A stretch of 32,342 bases of DNA from Acidobacteriota bacterium (GTDB taxonomy: Bacteria; Acidobacteriota; Terriglobia; Bryobacterales; Bryobacteraceae), in assembly GCA_016871015.1 (NCBI GenBank), contig VFZX01000045.1:1-32342 (forward strand), given 5' to 3'. Each line of letters begins with the position of its first letter. Positions within the stretch are counted from its first letter, which is position 1. The position numbers and the translations under genes are program-made. The notes under the pieces were generated by a model. The model was not told where the DNA came from. It saw nothing but the letters and a program-made list of their open reading frames with translations, and did no database searches. This document shows positions 17,990-25,690 of this stretch, one piece after another.

Positions 17990-20775
17990 CAGAAATTGAA
18001 CCTCACTCCGAGCTGGACCACGCGGCTTCCGCGCGATCCAATGATCTTGCCCGCGTTCACGTTGGGTGCGTTCGGCGGCCCGATCACCGTGTCGGGCTCG
18101 GTCCAGTCGGCGTGGTTGATGAAGTTCAAACCCACCGCGCTGAACTCGACGCTACGCTCCGGCGTCAGCGGAATCCGCTTGTTCACCGAAAGGTCGTGAT
18201 TCTGATTGATCGGCATGCGCAGCGAAGGATGCGTACGCGCTGCGTTGCCGACGCTGAAATCCGAGGGATGGGAGAACGCCGCCGGGTTGAACCACTGGTT
18301 CGGGCCAGGATCCGGTACATGCGGATCGACCCCAGGGACGGCGTTGACGTTGAGTGCGTCGACCAGTCCGCCGGTATTGTTGAACTGCGGACGCAGCGCC
18401 ACGGGCTCGCCGCTTGCCACCGTGCTTTGTCCGCTCAGCGACCATCCCTCGACGAAGTGCCGCCGCCAATCGGTGACCGTCAACAGAGCCCGGTTGGCGC
18501 CAAGCGGTAGCTCGTACATGTAGGTGAGCGTGAACCGGTGCGGAGTGTTCGAAGCCGTCAGCGACCATTCGTTGCGCCGGTTGAAGAAATCCTGAATGCC
18601 GTAGGGACCCGAATAGTTGTCCATCTGCTTGGAGAACTCGTAGTAGGCCGAAACCGACAGCCCGCCCGACGCCCGCTTTTCAAGCCGCACGTAGCCGGCG
18701 TCGCGCTGATACCGGCCCTCCGGCCATGAACTGTAGACGTCGAACCGCTGGTAGTGCGGAAACGGCCGCAACGAGCGGTTGAAGTTCTCGTCGTTCAGCC
18801 GGTCCCGCAGAGCCAGGTTGTCAAGATGAATGGCGTTGGGATTCGAGCCTGAGTTACTGAGGAACATGTTGCGGCCCTCGGAGTGTCCAAAGCCGACGGT
18901 GACTACCGCCGCGCCCGGCAGTTCGTGCTCCGCCGACAGTGACGCGGACTGGTAGGTTGGCTGGCGGCCCGTTGGCTCGATCAGGTCGGCCGTGGTGAAG
19001 TTGGCGCTCTCTGGACGTGGATCCGGAAACGGCCGCGGCAACGGGGGAAAGCTGCCGGAAAGCACGAATGCCGGATCGAGCTGCGGGTTGAGCGACACCC
19101 AGGTGGGAGATCCGTTGAAGGCCTGCGTGCCCCACTGGCCCAGGTACACCGGAGTTGGCGTGTAGGATCGCGAGTAGCCAGCCCGTGCCACAGACCGCGT
19201 GCGTCCAAGGATGTTCCAGGCGATACTTGCGCTGGGCTCGGCCGTGAGCTGGAGCGGCTGAAAAGCGCGGGGAGTCCCTTCGTGCCCGGCAACGATCATT
19301 GCGCCGGGCCGTCCGTTGAACGGATTGGTGCGGTCGAAAGCCACGGTGGACTGGCGGTCGTACCTTTCGACGCGCGGCGTGGCGCCATCGAAGTTAAGCC
19401 CGAGACTCAGCGTGAGACCTGGCCGGAGATCCACCTGGTCGCGCAGGCCAACCAGGCCGCGCGACCGCCGGAAGTAGGAAGGTGAGATGACGATGCTCTG
19501 TTCCACAGTCTCCGGCGCCCCCAGCAGGAAGCTGGCGAATGGATGGCCGGTGTTGACGATGCCCGGCAGGCTTGTGTATCCCGCGCCGAAGCGGAATGCG
19601 CCGTTGGGATACTGTGGCCAGAACGTGTTGATCTGCTCCCGCGTGAGCTGGACGATCGCGCGCAGCCGGTGTTCCTTCCAGCGGCTGGAGAAGGAGTCGG
19701 TCGCGGTGTAGGTGTTGCGTGCGTTGCGGGACAACGGGTAGGACTGGCCCATGCCGAGGTAGGTCGAATTGAAACGGTAAAAGGGAAACGGCTGCCCGGT
19801 GGAGTCCAGGCTCGGCCGGTTTTCGGACTGGTCCGTGGACGCGTCGAGCGTGAGTGTGTTGATGTTGCGCGCCGACTGAGTGAAAACGTGCTCCGCGGTC
19901 AGGCGGCGGCTGCGCCGGTCGCGCGGGACAGACCCTGAGTTGGCGATGGTGGGGAAGTACGGCGCTTGCCCGTCGTGTCCGTTCGAATAGTTGATGCCGC
20001 AGCCGAGCCGGTGCCGGTCGCTCGCCGTGTGATCCACTCGCGCGATGATCCCGTCGGCGCGGTTCACTTCCGGGGCAACGATGAAATAGTTGTTGCGGAA
20101 GAAGGGGCCGGCGTCGGCATTGGGAGCCGGATAATATTGCATCGTATCCTTCGCCACCGGATTCAGCCGCGCCGTAGGAATCCGGTTCCCAGGGAACGGC
20201 AGACGGTTGTACTGGAGGTTGTTCCGCGTGACCGGCTGTCCGGGGCCGTACGCCGGATTCGGACTCGTTGTCGCCGGATCGTAGATGGAAAGCGGCTGGC
20301 CCGCCTGATCGACGACATGCGCCCAGTCGCCAGTGCGTTCCCCCATTGTGGGGATCGTGCGGAGCTGGCTGCGCGCCACCTTCTCCCGCATTCCTTCATA
20401 AGTGACGGAAAATGTCGTGTTTCGTCCCCCGTGGAACAGCTTGGGCACGTACACGGGACCGGTGACGTTAAATCCGAACTGGTTGCGCCGGAGCAAGCCC
20501 TGGGTCCCGCCGCGCTGCACGATCTCGTGCGGTACCGCGTCGAGGAAGTTGTTCCGCAGGTTTTCGAACAGCCGCCCGTGCCAGGATCCACTCCGCTGCC
20601 GGGAGTCTCGGCGGGCCGGCGAGTCGGCGCGCAATCCCAGATTCCGGCTCTGGGTCCGGAATTCATCGACAGCTTTTTGCATCTCGGTGCGCGCCGGGGA
20701 TGGGTTGCGCTGCTGAGCTGACGCTACGAACGCCCACGCCACCAGCGCGGCGGCCGCGCGTGGAGGTCGGATCAT
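17989..20775 (-). CDS. TonB-receptor-like outer-membrane beta-barrel lacking the usual N-terminal domains
   Basis: The product has 928 residues, with a signal peptide at 1-20 (MIRPPRAAAALVAWAFVASA). From about residue 63 it follows the acidobacterial TonB-dependent-receptor pattern: GSWHGRLFENLRNN, the NQFGFNVTGPVY strand, and NTTFSVTYEGMRE. It ends in a C-terminal aromatic strand LGVRFNF, the barrel-closing signature. Typical relatives carry a carboxypeptidase-regulatory-like domain and a plug before this point (about 200 residues); here only about 40 residues separate the signal peptide from the barrel region, and I see no TonB box. It is either an open pore or porin-like variant, or is gated by another protein. 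I chose the ATG at 20775 because it starts a signal peptide and avoids overlap with the divergent gene. It is the first gene of a three-gene operon. Confidence 0.82.
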   Translation of the reverse strand: MIRPPRAAAALVAWAFVASAQQRNPSPARTEMQKAVDEFRTQSRNLGLRADSPARRDSRQRSGSWHGRLFENLRNNFLDAVPHEIVQRGGTQGLLRRNQFGFNVTGPVYVPKLFHGGRNTTFSVTYEGMREKVARSQLRTIPTMGERTGDWAHVVDQAGQPLSIYDPATTSPNPAYGPGQPVTRNNLQYNRLPFPGNRIPTARLNPVAKDTMQYYPAPNADAGPFFRNNYFIVAPEVNRADGIIARVDHTASDRHRLGCGINYSNGHDGQAPYFPTIANSGSVPRDRRSRRLTAEHVFTQSARNINTLTLDASTDQSENRPSLDSTGQPFPFYRFNSTYLGMGQSYPLSRNARNTYTATDSFSSRWKEHRLRAIVQLTREQINTFWPQYPNGAFRFGAGYTSLPGIVNTGHPFASFLLGAPETVEQSIVISPSYFRRSRGLVGLRDQVDLRPGLTLSLGLNFDGATPRVERYDRQSTVAFDRTNPFNGRPGAMIVAGHEGTPRAFQPLQLTAEPSASIAWNILGRTRSVARAGYSRSYTPTPVYLGQWGTQAFNGSPTWVSLNPQLDPAFVLSGSFPPLPRPFPDPRPESANFTTADLIEPTGRQPTYQSASLSAEHELPGAAVVTVGFGHSEGRNMFLSNSGSNPNAIHLDNLALRDRLNDENFNRSLRPFPHYQRFDVYSSWPEGRYQRDAGYVRLEKRASGGLSVSAYYEFSKQMDNYSGPYGIQDFFNRRNEWSLTASNTPHRFTLTYMYELPLGANRALLTVTDWRRHFVEGWSLSGQSTVASGEPVALRPQFNNTGGLVDALNVNAVPGVDPHVPDPGPNQWFNPAAFSHPSDFSVGNAARTHPSLRMPINQNHDLSVNKRIPLTPERSVEFSAVGLNFINHADWTEPDTVIGPPNAPNVNAGKIIGSRGSRVVQLGVRFNF

Positions 20776-20834
20776 TGATTCTACTTTCAGTGTATCGCCT
20801 GGTGGCGCGGCGAGAGTTGGAGTAGCGTAGTAGA
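20776..20834. promoter_or_regulatory. Divergent promoter region of barrel and propeller operons
   Basis: These 59 bases separate two divergent starts and must hold both promoters, perhaps with shared control. On the minus strand TACACT (20786-20791) and TAGAAT (20778-20783) are -10 candidates for the barrel operon. On the plus strand TAGCGT (20823-20828), 6 bases before the GTG at 20835, fits the loose TANNNT pattern. No operator symmetry is obvious. Confidence 0.35.
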
Positions 20835-22241
20835 GTGCTGATCCGCGTTTGCTTCCATGCTCTCCCAATGCTGCTCACCGCGGCGGACTGGCCCCAGTTC
20901 CGGGGGCCGAACTCTTCCGGACTTGGCGAAGCCAGGGACCTGCCGGTCGAGTTTGGGCCGGACAAAAACGTCCTCTGGCGGACCCCACTGCCGGAAGGCT
21001 ACTCGTCGCCGGTACTCGCCGGACCACGGATCTACGTCACCGCGGCCGGGGACGGCAAGCTGTTCACGATCGCCATGGAACGCGCCACGGGCCGGATCCT
21101 GTGGCGGCGCGAGGCGCCCCGGCCGCGCGTGCAGGAGATGCAGCGGGCCAACTCGCCGGCGTCCGCGAGCCCAGTTTCCGACGGTGCCAACGTCTACGTG
21201 TTCTTCCAGGATTTCGGCTTGCTCGGCTATGGTCCGGATGGCAACGAGATGTGGCGCATGGCGCTCGGTCCGTTCAACAATCCGTTCGGACACGGAGCGT
21301 CGCCAGTGCTTGCGGGCGGCACGCTGCTGATGAACATCGACCAGGACACGGATTCCTACCTGCTTGCGTTGGACAAGAACTCGGGCAAGGTGCTCTGGCG
21401 CGCCGGGCGTCCCGTCGCGCAACGGGGCTATGCGACCCCGGTGCTGTACAAGGATCAGGTGTTGATCGCGGGCTCCTACCGGCTCACGGCGTACGATCTG
21501 CGGACCGGCAAGCAGGTCTGGTTCATTCGCAAGCTGCCCTGGCAAATCAAGCCGACGCCAGTGCTCGACGGCGACACGCTCTACTTCACGACGTATTCGG
21601 CCGAGTCCGCCCCGGGCCAGCAGGAGAACGTGCCGGAATTCGCAGAGGCGCTGGCCAGGATGGACGCCAACAAGGACGGCAAGCTCTCGAAGGATGAGAT
21701 TCCTGACGCCAAGGTGAAGGCCCGGTTCGACGAGTATCTGGACCTCGATGACACCGGCTTCCTCGAAGCTCGGGATTGGGACCAGTTCCGCGAGCGGCGG
21801 CAAGGCGAGAGCGGACTGCGCGCCTACAATATCGCTGGCGCCAAGGGCGACATCACGGACAGCGGATTCCTGTGGAAGTCGGCGAAGTCGCTTCCCAATG
21901 TTCCCTCACCGCTGATCTACCAGGGCGTGCTGTACACGCTGAAGGAAGGCGGCGTGTTCACCTCGATCGATCCCAAGACGGGCGAGGTCCTCAAGCAGGC
22001 CCGCCTGGAGGGCGCGCTTGGCGCATACTTCGCTTCGCCGGTAGCATCCGACGGCAAGGTCTATGCCGCGAGCGAAGAGGGCGCCATCACGGTGCTCAAG
22101 GCGGGCGCGCGGTGGGAGATCCTCAAGGTGAACCAGATGCACGAGCCGGCCAAGGCGACTCCCGCGCTTGTGGATGGCAGGATCTACTTGCGCACGTTCA
22201 AGGCACTGTACTGCTTCGCGCAGGAGCGGCAGATTCAATGA
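20835..22241 (+). CDS. PQQ-binding-like beta-propeller protein with EF-hand insert (paralogue)
   Basis: This 468-residue exported protein starts at GTG with a short signal peptide (about 17 residues, MLIRVCFHALPMLLTAA) before the mature start DWPQFRGPNSSG. Blade motifs are LWRREAP, SPVSDGANVYVFF, SGKVLWR and GDTLYFTT. The mid-protein insert carries a canonical EF-hand loop DANKDGKLSKDE and a degenerate one, DLDDTGFLEARD. It is a diverged copy of the protein at 585-1982, aligning along its whole length. Its stop overlaps the start of the GMC oxidoreductase gene (ATGA), so the two are translated together. This makes it a likely periplasmic partner in an oxidation system, as a scaffold or a redox carrier; cofactor binding is not proven. 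Confidence 0.87.
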   Translation: MLIRVCFHALPMLLTAADWPQFRGPNSSGLGEARDLPVEFGPDKNVLWRTPLPEGYSSPVLAGPRIYVTAAGDGKLFTIAMERATGRILWRREAPRPRVQEMQRANSPASASPVSDGANVYVFFQDFGLLGYGPDGNEMWRMALGPFNNPFGHGASPVLAGGTLLMNIDQDTDSYLLALDKNSGKVLWRAGRPVAQRGYATPVLYKDQVLIAGSYRLTAYDLRTGKQVWFIRKLPWQIKPTPVLDGDTLYFTTYSAESAPGQQENVPEFAEALARMDANKDGKLSKDEIPDAKVKARFDEYLDLDDTGFLEARDWDQFRERRQGESGLRAYNIAGAKGDITDSGFLWKSAKSLPNVPSPLIYQGVLYTLKEGGVFTSIDPKTGEVLKQARLEGALGAYFASPVASDGKVYAASEEGAITVLKAGARWEILKVNQMHEPAKATPALVDGRIYLRTFKALYCFAQERQIQ

Positions 22242-23881
22242 GCGCCGCCGTGTTCAAGCCCTCGGAGACGGTGGACTTCGCCGTCATCGGATCCGGCGCG
22301 GCGGGCGGCGTCGTCGCCAAAGAGCTATCCGCCGCTGGCTTCAGGGTCGTGGTGCTCGAGCAGGGTCCATATCTGCGGAACAAGGACTTCACGCACGATG
22401 AAGTCAAGTTCTACCAAGGCAACCTGATCAACGACTGGAAGCGCCAGCCCAACACGTTCCGCAAGACGGAGTCGGAACGTGCGGTGAAGCAGCCTGCTGT
22501 ACTCTATGGATGCGAGGTGGGCGGCGGAACCGTCCACTTCACCGGCAACTTCTGGCGCTTCAAAGAACCCGATTTTGAAGAACGGACGCGATGGGGTGCG
22601 GTGCCGGGCGCCGACCTCCAGGACTGGCCCATCAGCTACGCCGAGCTCGAACCGTACTACACCAAGGTCGAACAGGAGTGGGGAGTCTCCGGGCTATCTG
22701 GCGCGCCGTTCGATCCACCGCGGTCGCGGCCGTATCCGTTGCCGCCACTGCCGGTGAAGTCATCCGGCGTGCTGTTTGAACGGGCCACGAAGAAGCTCGG
22801 TTTGCACCCGTATCCAGCACCGATGGCGATCCTCTCGCGTGCCTATCGCGGACGCCCGGCGTGCGTGCAGTGCAGCTTCTGCAAGGGCTACGGATGCGAG
22901 GTGGGCGCCAAGTCGTCGAGCCTGGTCACCGTGATCCCGGAAGCGGAGAAAACGGGCCGCTGCGAGATCCGGGCGAATTCCTACGTGCGCAAGATCGAGA
23001 TCAACGGCCAGGGCCGGGTGACCGGAGTTGTGTACTTCGATTCGCGCAAGAAGCAGGTGTTCCAAAAGGCGCGCGCGGTGGTGGTGTGCGCCAACGGAGC
23101 CGAGACTCCGCGCCTGCTGCTGCTGTCCAAGTCCAAACGGTTCCCGCACGGACTGGCGAACTCGAACGGCGTGGTGGGCAAGTACTTCCAGGGCGACACC
23201 GGCGTGATGATGAACGCGCTGTTCGAGCATCCGCTGAACGACTATCGCGGCGTGCACGTGTCGCGCCTGATTCACGACTTCTACGGCTCCGACCCGAAAC
23301 GCGGCTTCTATGGAGGCTGTGGCATTGATGCGCGGTTCGACCAGTTCCCGGTGGGATTCGCACAGGGCGCCCTGCCAGGCGATGTTCCGCGGTGGGGCGA
23401 AGGCTACAAAAAAGCCCTGGGCCACTACTTCACGAGGATGATGTCGCTGCTCGCGCACACCACTTGCCTCGCGGTTGAGTCCAACGCGATCAGCCTGGAT
23501 CCGGACCTCAAGGACTCCTGGGGTTTGCCCGCGCTCCGCATGACGTTCAAGAACCACCCGGACGATCTCAAGATCCTGGCCTTTGCGCGCGACCGGATGC
23601 GCGAGATCCTCGAAGCCGCGGGCGCAAGCAAGATCTGGGGCGGCGAGTTCGGAGATCTCACATTCACCGGACACCTGATGGGATCCTGCCGCATGGGCAA
23701 CGATCCGCGCACATCGGTGACCGACAAGTTCCATCGCGCGCACGAGGTCCGGAATCTGTTCCTTGTCGATGGAAGCAGCTTCGTCACCTGCGCGCGGCAG
23801 CAGCCCACCTGCACAATCGCGGCTCTAGCCTACCGGGCCGCGGACCACATCACCGCCGCCGCCAAAAAAGGCGAACTCTGA
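22238..23881 (+). CDS. GMC-family FAD oxidoreductase with four-Cys motif
   Basis: The product has 547 residues. The FAD-binding motif VIGSGAAGGVVAKEL is at about 16-30, a GMC-type VGGGTVHFTG is near 94-103, and the C-terminal GHLMGSCRMGNDP (478-490) with His479 and DGSSF (511-515) are typical of choline, gluconate and glucose dehydrogenases. The usual active-site N-P of the C-terminus is Gln522-Pro523 here. A C-x2-C-x2-C-x4-C motif (Cys209, 212, 215, 220) may bind an iron-sulfur cluster as in membrane-linked FAD dehydrogenases. No signal peptide is seen. ATG at 22238 is set by the four-base overlap with the propeller gene; the frame is open further upstream but only as antisense-like noise. 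The substrate is probably a sugar or alcohol. Confidence 0.88.
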   Translation: MSAAVFKPSETVDFAVIGSGAAGGVVAKELSAAGFRVVVLEQGPYLRNKDFTHDEVKFYQGNLINDWKRQPNTFRKTESERAVKQPAVLYGCEVGGGTVHFTGNFWRFKEPDFEERTRWGAVPGADLQDWPISYAELEPYYTKVEQEWGVSGLSGAPFDPPRSRPYPLPPLPVKSSGVLFERATKKLGLHPYPAPMAILSRAYRGRPACVQCSFCKGYGCEVGAKSSSLVTVIPEAEKTGRCEIRANSYVRKIEINGQGRVTGVVYFDSRKKQVFQKARAVVVCANGAETPRLLLLSKSKRFPHGLANSNGVVGKYFQGDTGVMMNALFEHPLNDYRGVHVSRLIHDFYGSDPKRGFYGGCGIDARFDQFPVGFAQGALPGDVPRWGEGYKKALGHYFTRMMSLLAHTTCLAVESNAISLDPDLKDSWGLPALRMTFKNHPDDLKILAFARDRMREILEAAGASKIWGGEFGDLTFTGHLMGSCRMGNDPRTSVTDKFHRAHEVRNLFLVDGSSFVTCARQQPTCTIAALAYRAADHITAAAKKGEL

Positions 23882-23885
23882 CAGC

Positions 23886-23891
23886 TATAAT
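23886..23891 (+). promoter_or_regulatory. Perfect -10 box TATAAT, 7 bases before ATG
   Basis: TATAAT ends 7 bases before the ATG at 23899, in the 17-base gap after the GMC gene stop. There is no Shine-Dalgarno sequence and no clear -35. The likely transcript is leaderless, giving the aldo/keto reductase its own promoter in addition to read-through. Confidence 0.5.
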
Positions 23892-23898
23892 CAGACTC

Positions 23899-24852
23899 AT
23901 GCCGAACACGCGACGCGATTTCGTTCTCTCCGCCACCTCCATGACTGCCGCCTCTGCGCTCGCCGCCACCGGGGTCCCACGCCGGACCCTCGGCAAGACC
24001 GGGTTGCAAGTATCCATCATGGGGCTCGGTGGAGCGCGCATCGGCACGCTGGATGACGGCCGCGAGGCACAGGCCATCATCAAGCGCTGCTACGATCTCG
24101 GTGTCAACTACTTCGACACTGCGGGCGCCGGCGCCTATGGACTCAGCCAGGCCCGCTACGGCGCCGCTTTCAAGGGTATTCGTGACAACGTCGTCATCTC
24201 GACCAAGACCCGCCACCGCACCGCCACGCAAGCGCAGCTCGACCTCGACCAGAGCCTGTCCAACATGCGGACCGACCGCATCGACATCTACCAGGTCCAC
24301 AACGTGATCAACGAAGAGGACATCGAATTCATCTTCGCTCGCAACGGCGTGATGGAAATGATCGAGAAGGCAAAGAAGGCGGGCAAGATCCGCTTCGTCG
24401 GCGTCACCGGCCACACCGATCCTAAGATCATCAACAAAATCCTGGGCATGTACGACTTCGCCACGGTCCTGATTCCGCTCAGCGCCACTGATGGCGGAAA
24501 CGTGCAGAAGAGTTTCGAGAACGAGACCCTTCCGCTCGCCCGCAAGAAGAACATCGGCGTGATTGCGATGAAGACGCTCGGCGCGGGGGCGATCCTCAAG
24601 AACAAGGCCGCGACCGTGGAAGAGTGCCTGCGCTACACGTGGTCACTGCCTGTTTCGACGGCGATCCTTGGCTGCGACCAGATCTCCCATGTTGAGAGCA
24701 ATCTCGCGCTTGCCCGCACCGCCAAGCCAATGACCGCGGCGGAGATGGAATCGCTACGCCAGCGCACTGCATCGTTCGAACTCGCGGCGCTCGAGCCCTG
24801 GAAGCTCGGCCACGCCGAGGATCCCTCGGGACCTGTCTACCGCGCCGACTGA
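23899..24852 (+). CDS. Tat-exported aldo/keto reductase
   Basis: This 317-residue NAD(P)H-dependent oxidoreductase starts with a twin-arginine signal (TRRDFVLSATSMTAASALAATG), so it is folded before export. The mature part begins with the family motif RRTLGKTGLQVSIMGLGGARIG. The catalytic tetrad is visible: Asp73 (NYFDTA), Tyr80 (GAYG), Lys103 (STKTR) and His134 (YQVHNV). C-terminal segments such as IGVIAMKTLGAG and VSTAILGCDQISHVESNLA fit the AKR fold. It shortens the carbonyl groups of sugars or aldehydes in relatives, here probably in the periplasm with the propeller and GMC proteins. Its 3' end overlaps the convergent LRR gene by 16 bases. Confidence 0.9.
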   Translation: MPNTRRDFVLSATSMTAASALAATGVPRRTLGKTGLQVSIMGLGGARIGTLDDGREAQAIIKRCYDLGVNYFDTAGAGAYGLSQARYGAAFKGIRDNVVISTKTRHRTATQAQLDLDQSLSNMRTDRIDIYQVHNVINEEDIEFIFARNGVMEMIEKAKKAGKIRFVGVTGHTDPKIINKILGMYDFATVLIPLSATDGGNVQKSFENETLPLARKKNIGVIAMKTLGAGAILKNKAATVEECLRYTWSLPVSTAILGCDQISHVESNLALARTAKPMTAAEMESLRQRTASFELAALEPWKLGHAEDPSGPVYRAD

Positions 24853-25685
24853 ACCGCCGTCATCCGCGTCCGGATCTCGCGCAGCTTCGGGAGCTGGCGC
24901 AGCGGCGCGATCACCGCTTCGGTCACCGGCAGCCGGCTGAGGTCCAGAAATTCGAGCTGGCGCAACGACGCCAGTGCCGAAAGGTCGCGGATCTCCGCCC
25001 GCTCAGCTTCGGGATTCCCGGGCCGGTCCGTGCCCCGGTCCGACAGCGTGGCGCCGTTCAGATTCAACGACCGCAGTTGCGTCAACTGTCCGAGCCGGCG
25101 GAGATTCTCCGGAGTCAGCGGCAGGCCCCACAGCCCGCTATCGACACGCTGGATTCCGCCCACGTCCAAGTGGACCAGTGTCCGGATCGGACGCAGCACT
25201 TGAACCGCCGACCCGGTCAGCCGGTTGCCGCCCATCGCCAGCCGCTCAAGATGCGGAAGCTGAACCAGTTGTTCGAAGCCCTCGTCGTCGACCTGCGTGA
25301 ACGCGATATCCACGTCGCGCAACGACGTCATCCGCGCCAGATGCTCGAACACCTTGCTCGTGACCTGAGTCCCCCGCAGGTTCAACCGCTCGATCTTCTT
25401 CCAGCCCGTGATATGAGCCACTCCATCCTCGGTCAGGTACTCCGCGTAGTGGCAGTCCAGCTCGCGGACTTCCGTCAATCCGCGCAGGTGCTCCATGGCG
25501 GCATCGGTGATCTTGGCCTGCGACAGCACCAGACGGCGGAGTTTCGGCATGCGTCCCACTTTGGCGAGATCGGCGTCCGTGATCCAGGTTCCGGTGAAAT
25601 CGGCCTCCACGACGTTGCCAGCGGCGTCGCGCGTAAGCTGGCCGTCGTGGATCGCGAAAGCGAGAACAAGAGGAAGCAGTTGCAT
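24837..25685 (-). CDS. Secreted leucine-rich-repeat protein (short)
   Basis: The 282-residue protein starts at an ATG with a short signal peptide (MQLLPLVLAFA) and AGGAG 9 bases upstream. About nine leucine-rich repeats of roughly 24 residues follow, of the form L-x-x-L-x-L-x-x-T-x-(V/I)-T-D-x-x. LRR solenoids bind proteins or other ligands; nothing here indicates catalysis. The gene starts 5 bases after the stop of the longer LRR gene, with its ribosome-binding site inside that gene, so the two are co-transcribed. An upstream in-frame start would overlap the longer LRR gene and adds no signal peptide. Similar secreted LRR proteins occur in Planctomycetes and Acidobacteriota; their role is unknown. 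Confidence 0.8.
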   Translation of the reverse strand: MQLLPLVLAFAIHDGQLTRDAAGNVVEADFTGTWITDADLAKVGRMPKLRRLVLSQAKITDAAMEHLRGLTEVRELDCHYAEYLTEDGVAHITGWKKIERLNLRGTQVTSKVFEHLARMTSLRDVDIAFTQVDDEGFEQLVQLPHLERLAMGGNRLTGSAVQVLRPIRTLVHLDVGGIQRVDSGLWGLPLTPENLRRLGQLTQLRSLNLNGATLSDRGTDRPGNPEAERAEIRDLSALASLRQLEFLDLSRLPVTEAVIAPLRQLPKLREIRTRMTAVQSAR

Positions 25686-25690
25686 GCGGG

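Noticed and set aside
20776-20868. Longer start for the barrel gene
   Set aside because: It would overlap the divergent propeller gene and hide the signal peptide that begins at 20775.
21776-22237. Upstream extension of the GMC oxidoreductase frame
   Set aside because: It overlaps the propeller gene in another frame and encodes a low-complexity Arg/Gly-rich stretch. The ATG at 22238 with ATGA overlap fits better.
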